Shown piece after piece: positions 34,759 to 45,138 of a stretch of 56,125 nt of DNA. Source of the DNA: a virus. The position numbers were made by a program, and so were the translations under genes. The notes under the pieces were generated by a model, which did no database searches, was not told where the DNA came from, and worked only from the letters and a program-made list of their open reading frames with translations. The stretch lies in the IMG/VR virus record IMGVR_UViG_3300020463_000027, positions 1 to 56,125 of that record; one strand, 5' to 3'. Every line of letters starts with the position of its first letter. The stretch's first letter is position 1.

Positions 34759-37700
34759 GTTTTCATATTAATTCCGATAAAGAGAAAATAAGGGGAGTCA
34801 ACCCCAAACTTATCGGTGATAATGAAGTTACTATTCGCTCTGGCACGGGGTCAGGAGAGAAGGAGATTCTGCGTGCTCAGTTAGATTCTCAAACAAACTT
34901 ACCTCGTGTTGGTATTAATAGAACTGGACAGAGAGTTAACAATATTACTATTGATACTGCTGGTTCTGGATACACTGTAAACCCAACTGTAACAATTGGT
35001 GCTCCTAATGTTGCTGGTGGTATTCAAGCACTTGCTTCTGCTTTTATCTTTAATGGTAAAGTTGTTTCTATTGCTGTTAATGAACCAGGTAGTGGATATA
35101 CAACTGCTCCTGCTATAAGTATCACAGAAGGTGGTGGTGCTGGTGCTACTGCTACTGCTGTTCTTGATACTGTAGATTTTGAACTTGACATCAACGGTGC
35201 GATTAGAACTTCAACTTCTATCATTTCTGACACTGCGAGAATTCTAAACCTTGACATTGACAACTTTGTTACTCCTAACGCAGCATTTAGAGCACCTAAT
35301 TTAAAAACATATGCTAATAACACAGGAACACCTTGGTCTCCTAATGTTATTATACGAAAAGATCAATACAGGTACTTCGGTGCCAACATGTATCAGGCAC
35401 TGAATACTGGACAGACTGCAGCATCTGCACCTGAGCATACAGATGGAACAGTATTAAATGGTGAAGTAGAGTTTAAACATATTGGTTTCCGTGTGGTTGA
35501 TCCTACAGAATATCAATATAATACCTCACCCGAATCAGGAGAATTTCCAAGATCTATCACACCTCTACTTGGTGACAGATCAGATAAGATTGCAACTACA
35601 GAATACGTACTTAATCTAGCAACGAATGATGTTGGTGGTCGTGTTTATGTTTCGCAACAGATTGGTTCTGACCTTAACGATGGTAGATCTGCTGTAAACC
35701 CAGTAAGAACTATTAAGAAAGCAGCACAGGAAGCATGGAAAACACCTGGTGTTAAAGAAACTATTATTGTATCTGGTGGTGATTATGTAGAAGACAACCC
35801 AATATCTCTACCTCCAGATTGTTCAGTTGTTGGTGATAACTTAAGATTGGTTCTTATCAGACCTCAGAATCCTAACAAACACATCATGAAGTTCGGTGAT
35901 AAGAACTACGTGATTGGTGTTACATACCGTGACCAAATTGATTCTAATGGTGACCCTGTTGCTACTTGGGACTTTGCTATGGTCTTTGACGATAAGCAAA
36001 GAGTCATAATTGATAAAGAAGCAAACGGTGATTTTGGAACACAGTTTGAAGTAGGACATCAGATATTCGGACCTCAACAGTTCCGTGTTGTTTATCAACA
36101 AAACACTGGTCTATCAGGTCTAATAAGTGGATTAAAAGTAAAAGGTGTTAACACTGGTTCTAGAGCAAAAATTTCTAATGTTACATTTGCCGAAACTACG
36201 GGAGCAAGTGCATATGTCAATGGTACAGTTGATGTTGACTTAATCAGTGGTTCATTTGTTGCTGGTGAAAGATTTGAGTATATAACATCTGTTAGTCCTG
36301 GTTCAAATACAGGAATGACTGTAACGCAGCAGCAAGGTGTTAACACATTAAGACTTACATCAGATCCTACAGGCACAATTCCTGGCGGTACAACTGTACA
36401 GTTAGTAGCTACTCCTTCAACTGGTAATTCATTTACTGGATTTTATGAGATAGAAAGTATTGATTCTACTCAATCAGCAAGTAATATTTGGGATGTTAAA
36501 TTCTTCCCATTATTATCAGCTCCAGAGTGGAGTGGTACTGGCATTGGTGGAACCTATACAATTAATGCTGCAACACCTGTTGTTGAAACATTTGACACAT
36601 CAACAATTAAATCAATCAGAGCTGAGGGTGAAGTTGTATCTGTTGACGAAGATTATACTACAACTCTTCCTGTTTCTAGAATTGACTTCTCATTACAGGG
36701 TGATCCTAGTATTGCAACAGGTGGTTTCCAAAGTCCACAGTTTGGTAACGCAGAAGATCTTGGTGGTATTATATTCTACACGAACGCATTAGTTGGTAGA
36801 ACAAATACACATGAGTTTAAAGATGGTCAAGAAATTGAAATTAGTGGTTTATCAACATCTAATCCAGACTTATCCGTTCTTATGGGTAAGCAAAGAATTT
36901 ATAAAGTCTTAGAAGATGCTGATGGTCGTTGCAGAAGATTTGTAATTCCTAAAAAATTACCATCACTTACTCAATCTAACTACGATCCTGGTCAATTTGC
37001 ACAAGTAAAAAACCACTCAAAAGTAGTTCTATTATCATTACTTAACTCTCCAAACACTTTTCCATTAACATCTCCTGTAGAAAGAAGATTCCAAGATGCT
37101 TGTGTATTCCTTCGTAATAACAGGGAATTTATTGCGGATGAAGTTGTAGGAATAATTAATAATCAGTTTGCTAGAAATTACTATTCTGTATATAATATTT
37201 CTGGAAGTTCTTTTGACATATATCTTGGACAGACAACATCAACACATACGTATGTGTCTGGTGGTACAGTAACATTTGGTGGTACAGCATATAACGTATC
37301 TGGTTTCCTTTATGATAACATAGTAACTGGTGTTGCTACTGTAACAACAACATCTCCTGTTGCTAACTTAGGAGAAGATCAAACAATTAAACTTGAGAAT
37401 GTATTATTAGAATGTGATTCTGGTCAAAAATTATATCCTTCATATAGTTCTCCTGACTCAACATCTTCTATTAGTGATGGTGATGAGCAATGTCGTCAGG
37501 ATGTTAATCACTTTATCAATGCTCTTGTAAGAGATTTAGAATTTGGTTCTAACTTCAATATTATTGATGCAGCAAGCAAATATGTTATTAGTGATGATAT
37601 TGCATATATCAAAGATGAAATTATATACAATGTTCGTGCTATTGAATATGCTAGACAATTAGCAATTTTAGCAATGAGAAATTGGAGGACTGATACTGGT

Positions 37701-40700
37701 ACTACCAATGATCCAATATACGTTCCAAAATATTCCAGTGTACCAAGATACTTTGATGACACTGTAATTACATCTACAGCTTTATTAAATGCAGATGGTA
37801 GTGCTAACAATACTGGTTTTGCTTGCAATGATGTAAGAGCTGCAATTGATACTCTTTCTTTCCTTTGGGTTGATGTTATTACAAAAAATCAGAGTGGTAC
37901 ATATCTTGATGCTGCATACTTAATTTCTAGAAACAAACATCTAATTGCAGACCAAGCATTGTTAGATGCTGAAGCAAACTATCCACTATTAAATCTATCT
38001 GATCTTAATGAGAGAAAATGTCGTAGAGATATAAGATTAATTCTAGATGGTTTAGTAAAAGATTTAGTATTTGGTGGTAACGAAGGTGTAGTAAATGCTG
38101 CAGAATTATACTTTACAGGAACAGCATTAACAGGAGTTCCAGAAGCACAAAGACCAGCAACAATATTTGCAGTCAATAGAGCAAAGTATTACGCACAAGA
38201 ATGTATGCGTAACTGGACTGATGGTAATATTCTAGAAACAACTCCAAACACTGCAACATACGATGCACAGACTGGTGCTTTAACTGTAACAATACCTGAT
38301 CCTATTATTACTCCAACTACTGGAGATAGAGTTGCGTTTAAAGAAGATGCTTTAAATTGGTCTTGTAACTACAACGGAACAACAGCAAACCATGCAGGTC
38401 CTTCACAAACTGATCCTACTTATGGAAAGAGTCATGAGATCACAAACGTAACATCTTCTGGTGGTAGTACAACAATTAGTTGTAATGTAGGAAATGCTGG
38501 TGCTGGTGCATCATCTCCACACTCATTTGTAAGTGCTATAACAGATGCTACAATCTTAATTTACAATCCAACACCAATGTCTTCGGATATTCCGAAGTTT
38601 GAAGATTGGAATATTCTTATTGATCCACAAGCATCTGCTGCAAGTTCAGTATTTACTCCAACAGACGCTAGTTATAATGCAGCAAATGGTAGGTTAGAAT
38701 TAACACTAGGTGCTGGTCACGGTGTTACTACATCAGATACAGTTCGTATTACTCCAGATTCATTAGTAATGACTTGTGGTATGGATGCGAATGCTACTGA
38801 GCATAGTTATCCACAATCGGGTCATCCAGCATATGGTAATTACGTTAATGTTGAGTCAACAACTACAGGTACAATCACAGTTGATGTTGGGACACCTGGT
38901 ACAAACAAAAACTTCACACCAACTGACGCTACATATGATCCTGCAACTGGATTATTAGAACTCACAATTGGCACTGGTCATGGAATTGATATAGATGAGG
39001 GGTTAGTAATTAATCAAGATTCATTGACATTTACATGTACAATGGATGGCAACCAAAGTCAGAAAACATACCCAAGATTTGGAAAAGATTATTGGAATGG
39101 AAGGTCTCTTCCAACTGTAGCAGTATCAGACACTACTGTCACAGTCAATATAGGTACTTCTCCTGCAAATAAATTATTGACTGCTGTAACAGGCACGACA
39201 TATAATCCTAATACTGGAGATTTAGTTTTACAAGTAGGACAGCATGGTATTGGAGTAGGAAGAAATATTGTATTAGAAGATGGTGCTGTCACATTTACAT
39301 GTGATCAGGATAGTAATGGCACAACACATCCATATCCTCGTTCTACTGACCCTGCATCTGGAGCATCTCTAGCAATAACTGCTGTTGGAACTACATCACA
39401 TACAGCAACTGATGCACCATATAACGCACTTAATGGTGACATAGTATTTACTATTACAAACCATGGATTTGAGGTTGGTGATTACATCAAGATTGATGAT
39501 AATGCATTGACATATACATGTGTTCTTGATGGTAATACTGCACAGAAAACATATCCTCGTACTAATTATGATAGAGCAAGTGGAAAATGGTTACAAATAA
39601 CAAGTAAAACTCAAAATACATTTGTAATTAATGTTGGTACATCACCATATACTGGTACACATAGTTTTGTAAGTGCTGCTGCTGGAGGAATTAAGAGACA
39701 AGATGGAACATTAACAGTTAATGTTGGAACCTCTTCTAACACAACCACTCATACATTTACTACTGGTCTTGCAAATGGTGTTAAGTTCTTACCACAATCT
39801 ACACATACATTTGTAAGTGCTAACTCCAATGCAATTTCACATACTCCAGGATCTACTCACACATTTGTAAGATCTGCTAATTCATCAATCTCAATCTATG
39901 CTGCAGGAGCAAATACCTTATGTTCTGGTGTTAATAATACAATCAATACCCTCATGGATCTTCTTGAGGATATTCTAGATGGAACTATTGCACCAGGTGC
40001 TACAACAACTAACAATGGAACATTATATGATACTGCACAGATAATTTCATATCCAGATAATTTCATCTATGATCAAAATAATAATAGATTAGCAATTCGT
40101 GGTATCTTTGATGATTATCCAATCATTGAAGCATCTCCATATACACAGAACGCATCTGTTATATCCTTCTTAGGAGGTGGTGGTGCTCTAGTTGATGGAT
40201 CTAAAGTTAAACAACCCAACTGCCCATTTCCTGGTCTTGAATTAGATGGATCTGCATCCTTCCCTAATCAGGGTAAGTCAATGGTTGCATCTGCATTCAC
40301 GATTGTTTCCTTTGGTGGTACTGGTTACAAAGTCATCAACGATGGTTATACACAGTTAGTTTCTGTGTTCGTTATTTTCTGTGCTGATGGTGTTCTTGCT
40401 GAGTCAGGTGGTTATTGTTCTATCACCAACTCTGCTACAAACTTTGGTATCTTTGCATTAAGAGGTGTTGGATATAGAGCAGAATGCTATTCATTTGACC
40501 AAGGTACAGTTAGTAACGTATCTGCTACACCTACTGGTAGAACGATACTTACAGTTAGTGGATTAGGAAGAGAACCACTTGAGCATTATGTTGTTAAGAT
40601 TGATGGATATACAAATACCAATACAGACATAGAATACTTTGTTGATGTTGTTGCTGGCGTTACTGTAGGTCCTCCTTTCTCTGCACAGTTAACCATTGAT

Positions 40701-43700
40701 GATGGTACTGGTGGTTCAATGAACCTAACTGAGACTGCTACTGGTAATCCTGTATCTACAAGTGCTCTCTCAGGTAAAGTAATTAAATTACATAGACCAT
40801 CTATCGTTAACTCATCATCACACACTTGGGAATTTGCTGGATCAGGTACTAACTACCTAGCACTACCTGAGAACGGTGGTACTAAGACAGAAGCATACGA
40901 ACAAGTTTCTGAACAGTATGGTCGTGTATACGTCTCTGGTACTGACGAACTTGGAGACTTTAAGGTTGGTACATTTGCTAACATTGAAAACAGAACTGGT
41001 GCGATTACCTTTACTGGTACGGTTACAATCTCTGAAGTTGAATTCTTAAAACTAAAAGGTGGTGACGTTGTTGTTACTGGTTTTGATGCATCTAACACAT
41101 TAGGTGGTGCTAACTCTAGTGACTCTAAACTACCTACACAGAAAGCGGTTAGAGATTACATCACTAACTCTTTAGGACCTTACATCAACAAACCATACTC
41201 TACTAACGCAGTTCCTAGAGCACTGGTTGAATTGACTGACTCTGGTAAGATATCTATTGACCAGATTCCTGCTCTAAGACCTTTCCAAGTCTTTACAGTT
41301 GCTGATCAAGCAGAAAGAACATCTCTAGAAGGTGCACTTGCTGGTGATATCGCAATCCAACAAGATACATCTACATCGTTCATCTTGAACAATGACAACG
41401 ATAGTTTATTCTTATCATTTGCAGTAGATTCTGGATTAGCATTTACAATAGGTGACGTATTCACAGGAAGTCTAACAACAGGAAGAATACAAGCAACAGA
41501 ATATAGACAAGGTGTTCTTTATCAGATCAACGTATCAAATGGTGGTTCTGGATATACGGTTGCTCCTACTATAACAATCAGTGGTGGTAATCCATCAGCT
41601 GGTGCAGTAGCTGCACAAGCATCTTGTACAATTGCAAATGGAACAGTTGTTACTGTTACTATCAATAGTTTCGGTGGATACATAGGTGGTTTAGGATATA
41701 CTACACAACCCACAATCTCATTTGCTGCTCCTCCAGGTGCTGGTGTACAAGCACAGGGTACTGGTTTAATTGAAAGTAGACTCTATGGTAATATTGTTAA
41801 TAATGTCAAGATAGAAGATACTGATACTATTGATGATAGTACAACACCAAGTGCAAATACAGTCAATCTTACTAGAGTTATTAACACATCATCATTTGAT
41901 AATAACAACTGGGTATCTCTATCATCTAACCAGATTGCTGCATCAGATATTACATCAGGTGTTATTGAAACAGATAGATTAGCAACAGGTGGTGCTGCGA
42001 ACTCATTCACATTCTTAAGAGGTGATCAGAACTTTGCATTAGCAGTTCAGTCAGTCAAGGGTGCAGAGAGTAGATACTTTGCTAAATTAGCAGCACAGTG
42101 TAGTAGTGGATCATCACAAATGATCTTTACAACTAACTCTGATGTTCTTATAGGACATGAAGTTAAGAATACTATCAGTGGAATACAAAATAACACAAAC
42201 ATTAATGGTGTTGTTACTGCTGCTGGTCTAACAACTATCTCTTTAAATAACCCAGTCAACGCAACAATTCCTTTAGGAACTATCATTGAGTTTGAGCGTG
42301 GTGCATCCCCATTGACATTTGAATCTACCTTTACTCAAGGTGGATTTGTTGATGATGTTATCGTCGCAAACGGAGGATCAGGGTTTACAAATGGACAGTA
42401 TTTTGATATTCCTCTTACTGGTGGTTCGGGAACGGGATTAAAATGTAACATTGTTGTTGCTGGTAACGTAGTTACAGAATTAACAGTAACAGATGGTGGT
42501 AGTGGATATAGTGCTGACTTTACTGTAACATCAAATCCAACTCAGATTGGTTCTGGTTCTAGTCTTGTTTTAGGAGCAAAAGTTTCTACAGTTAACAGAC
42601 AGTATGCAAACGTATCTCTTGATGTTAACAGAGTTACAGATCTTACTATCTCTGCTGACCTTTATGGAACAATTGGTGTTGGAAGATATAAAAAATCACA
42701 ATTTAATATTGGAACATCTGGAAATGGATCTATAGAACTTAAGACTGGTGCTGATAGTGGACTAGATGCTGACTTACTTGATGGTGTACAAGGTTCTTTC
42801 TACTTAGACGCTAGTAATCTAAATCAAGGTTTTCTTTCTAAGGATAGAATGTCTGGAATTTATGACATTGATGTTTCTGGTCAGTCTGGTAATACAATTA
42901 GACTTCTTACTGGTACTAACTTACCATCTTCAGATCCTGCACCAAACAACTTTGCTTCTGGTATTGTTTCAAACACTGTATTCAATAGTGCAGTTGGATT
43001 AAATGATGGTGGTACTAGAACTCAGATTCTTACATTAAGACAAGGTGGTGCTGGTTTTGATACTGGATTTGGTGGTGTAAGACAACTTGCATTTACAGAT
43101 AATGATAACTTCTATATTCGTGGATCTGGAACTGGTGTATCATCATTTGGATCTTGGGGTAAGGTTTGGACATCACTTAACGATGGTGTAGATTCTGATC
43201 TAGATGCTGACAGATTAGACAATAGACAAGGTGACTGGTATCAGAACGCACTTAATATTAACTATGGAACTCTTTCAACAGAAAGATTGCCATCATGGAT
43301 TGAAGCAACTAGAGTTAGAGATTCTCTTACAGTCAAGTCTTACTTAGGAGATCCTAAGTATAAGATTTATTTCTCAGGACTTATTCTAGATACATCTGCA
43401 ACTGGCGTATTTGCACCAGGTAATCCAATCAACCTATACAACTCTAACGCACAGGGTGTTGGTAGCTTTACAATTGATAATGTTGTAACGAATGATGATA
43501 CTTCTGATAACTTTAATGATTATACAATCATTATTGGTAGACTTACATCTGGTAATTTTGTTGGTGCTATAACTGCTGGTACTGCATCAAATAGAGTTGC
43601 ATTTGATGACTTCTCTATTGAAGATGGTAACACAGTTGATGTTGGTAAATTAGAAAGTTCTGGTGGAACTGCATTATTAAAACTGGGTAGAATTGATGGA

Positions 43701-45137
43701 CAATCATCAAGTCCTGCAATTTACTTTAGATCATCACAAACAGTTCCTGCTAGTGCTGATGGACATAGAACAGCATCTATCACTGCATCTGGTGGTAACG
43801 CAACTGCAAACTCAGGAACATTAGAAGTATCTGTTGCTAATGCTGATGGTCTTACAATCAACGGTCAGAAGATATGGAACGAAGGTAATGTAATATTCAG
43901 AAATTTAAACGTAGCAGACTCTGCTGTTCTTCGTGATTCATCTGGTAACTTCTCTGCTGGTACAATCACTGCATCACTATCAGGTGCAGCATCAGCAAAC
44001 GTATTGAAGACTGGTGACACTATGACTGGAACCCTAACCATTACAGGTGCTGGTTCTAACTTTAATGTATCTGGTAATGCACAAGTTTCTGGAACAACTA
44101 CTCTTACTAATGACCTTGCAGTAGACACTGATACATTATTCGTTGACATATCAACAGACAGAGTTGGTATTAATGCTGGTGTTAACCCATCAGCAACATT
44201 ACATGTTAAAGGTGATGATGGTATATTCATTCACACACTTACTAATGCTGTTGGTGCTAAGATTAAATTTAGTGATAATGCACCAACACCTGGTCAAAAT
44301 GGTACAATTGAATACAAACATGCTGACAGTAGTTCACCAAACTCTGAGTATGGTGAAGGATTTACAATATCTGGTGATCAACCAGAACTATATCTTCGTG
44401 TTGTTGGTGATATTATTGCATCTAGAAAATTAGGTATCAATATAAATCGTGAACCAGATTACACACTTGAGGTTGATGGCGATGCATTAATCAATGCAAC
44501 ACTTAATATTGATAACAACAATGATAATGGTGGTGCAAGAATAAACTTCCGTGGTGCTTCATCCTATAGAAACTTTGTAGTTAGTAATCAGGTAGTAGGT
44601 AATGATCTATTCACAATCCAAGCATCTACTAATAATGGTGGAACAACTTGGAATAGTACACCAGCATTTACAATTAATGGTAGTACAAATAGAGTTGCTA
44701 TCAACACAACTAACACATCTGGTACTGATCCCTCTAATAATCAGAACAGAAATTATCAACTAAATATACAAGGAGACGTTAACTTTAACGGAACTCTTTA
44801 CCAAAACAATGCTGAGTTTGTTACTTCTCGTTGGACAGAATCACCTAACGGAGCTGATATTTACAGACCATCTAAAGTTGGTGTTGGATTCTCAAGTGCA
44901 AAGAATCCAGACGAAGCATTAGAGGTTGAAGGTAACATTGAAGTTAGTGGAACACTCAAAGCAAATGGTGATAGTATGTGGATTGACACCTATGGTGTTA
45001 TGAAAGCAAACAGAAACACTGTTTCTGAAAACATTACAATCCCAACTAACATTAACTGTGGTAGTTTCGGACCTCTTGAAATTACTAACGGTACAACAAT
45101 TACAATATCAAACGGGGCAGCCTGGAGCATAATCTAA
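34755..45137 (+). CDS. Giant tail fibre protein, 3460 aa
   Basis: Regions in order: a beta-rich N-terminus with two GSGYTxxPxxxI repeats (to ~150); a pectin-lyase-like, DUF1565-type start (about 297-390; VYVSQQIGSDLNDGRSAVNP); two helical modules with DLEFGSN and DLVFGGN (about 912-980 and 1087-1155); five tandem ~75-residue repeats with the core TC-x-x-D-x-N (about 1190-1650); a beta region with GTGYKVINDGY (about 1860); a segment with KLPTQKAVRDYITNSLGPYI; short-fibre-like repeats (DADLLDGVQGSFYLDASNLN; DADRLDNRQGDWYQNA); and the tip TITISNGAAWSII. This is the architecture of cyanophage long fibres, probably with the N-terminus at the baseplate. The start follows an 8-codon leader ORF. No intramolecular chaperone domain was seen. 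Confidence 0.85.
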   Translation: MSFHINSDKEKIRGVNPKLIGDNEVTIRSGTGSGEKEILRAQLDSQTNLPRVGINRTGQRVNNITIDTAGSGYTVNPTVTIGAPNVAGGIQALASAFIFNGKVVSIAVNEPGSGYTTAPAISITEGGGAGATATAVLDTVDFELDINGAIRTSTSIISDTARILNLDIDNFVTPNAAFRAPNLKTYANNTGTPWSPNVIIRKDQYRYFGANMYQALNTGQTAASAPEHTDGTVLNGEVEFKHIGFRVVDPTEYQYNTSPESGEFPRSITPLLGDRSDKIATTEYVLNLATNDVGGRVYVSQQIGSDLNDGRSAVNPVRTIKKAAQEAWKTPGVKETIIVSGGDYVEDNPISLPPDCSVVGDNLRLVLIRPQNPNKHIMKFGDKNYVIGVTYRDQIDSNGDPVATWDFAMVFDDKQRVIIDKEANGDFGTQFEVGHQIFGPQQFRVVYQQNTGLSGLISGLKVKGVNTGSRAKISNVTFAETTGASAYVNGTVDVDLISGSFVAGERFEYITSVSPGSNTGMTVTQQQGVNTLRLTSDPTGTIPGGTTVQLVATPSTGNSFTGFYEIESIDSTQSASNIWDVKFFPLLSAPEWSGTGIGGTYTINAATPVVETFDTSTIKSIRAEGEVVSVDEDYTTTLPVSRIDFSLQGDPSIATGGFQSPQFGNAEDLGGIIFYTNALVGRTNTHEFKDGQEIEISGLSTSNPDLSVLMGKQRIYKVLEDADGRCRRFVIPKKLPSLTQSNYDPGQFAQVKNHSKVVLLSLLNSPNTFPLTSPVERRFQDACVFLRNNREFIADEVVGIINNQFARNYYSVYNISGSSFDIYLGQTTSTHTYVSGGTVTFGGTAYNVSGFLYDNIVTGVATVTTTSPVANLGEDQTIKLENVLLECDSGQKLYPSYSSPDSTSSISDGDEQCRQDVNHFINALVRDLEFGSNFNIIDAASKYVISDDIAYIKDEIIYNVRAIEYARQLAILAMRNWRTDTGTTNDPIYVPKYSSVPRYFDDTVITSTALLNADGSANNTGFACNDVRAAIDTLSFLWVDVITKNQSGTYLDAAYLISRNKHLIADQALLDAEANYPLLNLSDLNERKCRRDIRLILDGLVKDLVFGGNEGVVNAAELYFTGTALTGVPEAQRPATIFAVNRAKYYAQECMRNWTDGNILETTPNTATYDAQTGALTVTIPDPIITPTTGDRVAFKEDALNWSCNYNGTTANHAGPSQTDPTYGKSHEITNVTSSGGSTTISCNVGNAGAGASSPHSFVSAITDATILIYNPTPMSSDIPKFEDWNILIDPQASAASSVFTPTDASYNAANGRLELTLGAGHGVTTSDTVRITPDSLVMTCGMDANATEHSYPQSGHPAYGNYVNVESTTTGTITVDVGTPGTNKNFTPTDATYDPATGLLELTIGTGHGIDIDEGLVINQDSLTFTCTMDGNQSQKTYPRFGKDYWNGRSLPTVAVSDTTVTVNIGTSPANKLLTAVTGTTYNPNTGDLVLQVGQHGIGVGRNIVLEDGAVTFTCDQDSNGTTHPYPRSTDPASGASLAITAVGTTSHTATDAPYNALNGDIVFTITNHGFEVGDYIKIDDNALTYTCVLDGNTAQKTYPRTNYDRASGKWLQITSKTQNTFVINVGTSPYTGTHSFVSAAAGGIKRQDGTLTVNVGTSSNTTTHTFTTGLANGVKFLPQSTHTFVSANSNAISHTPGSTHTFVRSANSSISIYAAGANTLCSGVNNTINTLMDLLEDILDGTIAPGATTTNNGTLYDTAQIISYPDNFIYDQNNNRLAIRGIFDDYPIIEASPYTQNASVISFLGGGGALVDGSKVKQPNCPFPGLELDGSASFPNQGKSMVASAFTIVSFGGTGYKVINDGYTQLVSVFVIFCADGVLAESGGYCSITNSATNFGIFALRGVGYRAECYSFDQGTVSNVSATPTGRTILTVSGLGREPLEHYVVKIDGYTNTNTDIEYFVDVVAGVTVGPPFSAQLTIDDGTGGSMNLTETATGNPVSTSALSGKVIKLHRPSIVNSSSHTWEFAGSGTNYLALPENGGTKTEAYEQVSEQYGRVYVSGTDELGDFKVGTFANIENRTGAITFTGTVTISEVEFLKLKGGDVVVTGFDASNTLGGANSSDSKLPTQKAVRDYITNSLGPYINKPYSTNAVPRALVELTDSGKISIDQIPALRPFQVFTVADQAERTSLEGALAGDIAIQQDTSTSFILNNDNDSLFLSFAVDSGLAFTIGDVFTGSLTTGRIQATEYRQGVLYQINVSNGGSGYTVAPTITISGGNPSAGAVAAQASCTIANGTVVTVTINSFGGYIGGLGYTTQPTISFAAPPGAGVQAQGTGLIESRLYGNIVNNVKIEDTDTIDDSTTPSANTVNLTRVINTSSFDNNNWVSLSSNQIAASDITSGVIETDRLATGGAANSFTFLRGDQNFALAVQSVKGAESRYFAKLAAQCSSGSSQMIFTTNSDVLIGHEVKNTISGIQNNTNINGVVTAAGLTTISLNNPVNATIPLGTIIEFERGASPLTFESTFTQGGFVDDVIVANGGSGFTNGQYFDIPLTGGSGTGLKCNIVVAGNVVTELTVTDGGSGYSADFTVTSNPTQIGSGSSLVLGAKVSTVNRQYANVSLDVNRVTDLTISADLYGTIGVGRYKKSQFNIGTSGNGSIELKTGADSGLDADLLDGVQGSFYLDASNLNQGFLSKDRMSGIYDIDVSGQSGNTIRLLTGTNLPSSDPAPNNFASGIVSNTVFNSAVGLNDGGTRTQILTLRQGGAGFDTGFGGVRQLAFTDNDNFYIRGSGTGVSSFGSWGKVWTSLNDGVDSDLDADRLDNRQGDWYQNALNINYGTLSTERLPSWIEATRVRDSLTVKSYLGDPKYKIYFSGLILDTSATGVFAPGNPINLYNSNAQGVGSFTIDNVVTNDDTSDNFNDYTIIIGRLTSGNFVGAITAGTASNRVAFDDFSIEDGNTVDVGKLESSGGTALLKLGRIDGQSSSPAIYFRSSQTVPASADGHRTASITASGGNATANSGTLEVSVANADGLTINGQKIWNEGNVIFRNLNVADSAVLRDSSGNFSAGTITASLSGAASANVLKTGDTMTGTLTITGAGSNFNVSGNAQVSGTTTLTNDLAVDTDTLFVDISTDRVGINAGVNPSATLHVKGDDGIFIHTLTNAVGAKIKFSDNAPTPGQNGTIEYKHADSSSPNSEYGEGFTISGDQPELYLRVVGDIIASRKLGININREPDYTLEVDGDALINATLNIDNNNDNGGARINFRGASSYRNFVVSNQVVGNDLFTIQASTNNGGTTWNSTPAFTINGSTNRVAINTTNTSGTDPSNNQNRNYQLNIQGDVNFNGTLYQNNAEFVTSRWTESPNGADIYRPSKVGVGFSSAKNPDEALEVEGNIEVSGTLKANGDSMWIDTYGVMKANRNTVSENITIPTNINCGSFGPLEITNGTTITISNGAAWSII
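38320..39700 (+). repeat. Five tandem ~75-residue repeats in the giant fibre
   Basis: The repeat cores, in order, are LNWSCNYNG, LVMTCGMDAN, LTFTCTMDGN, VTFTCDQDSN and LTYTCVLDGN, each followed by a Pro-containing stretch (SYPQ, TYPR, PYPR, TYPR in units 2-5) and strands with VNVGT or similar. Units 2 and 3 both open with FTPTDA. The first unit is most divergent. The fixed Cys in each unit is notable for a phage fibre. Confidence 0.8.
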
Positions 45138-45138
45138 C

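Noticed and set aside
38776-38958. 60-codon alternative + frame in the repeat region
   Set aside because: It is a shadow of the repeated fibre sequence (Leu/Gln/Met-rich read-out of tandem repeats), with no ribosome site.
43865-44230. 121-codon minus-strand frame inside the giant fibre gene
   Set aside because: It is one of many shadow frames opposite Thr/Ser/Gly-rich fibre repeats; no start signal, and no minus-strand promoter or gene elsewhere.
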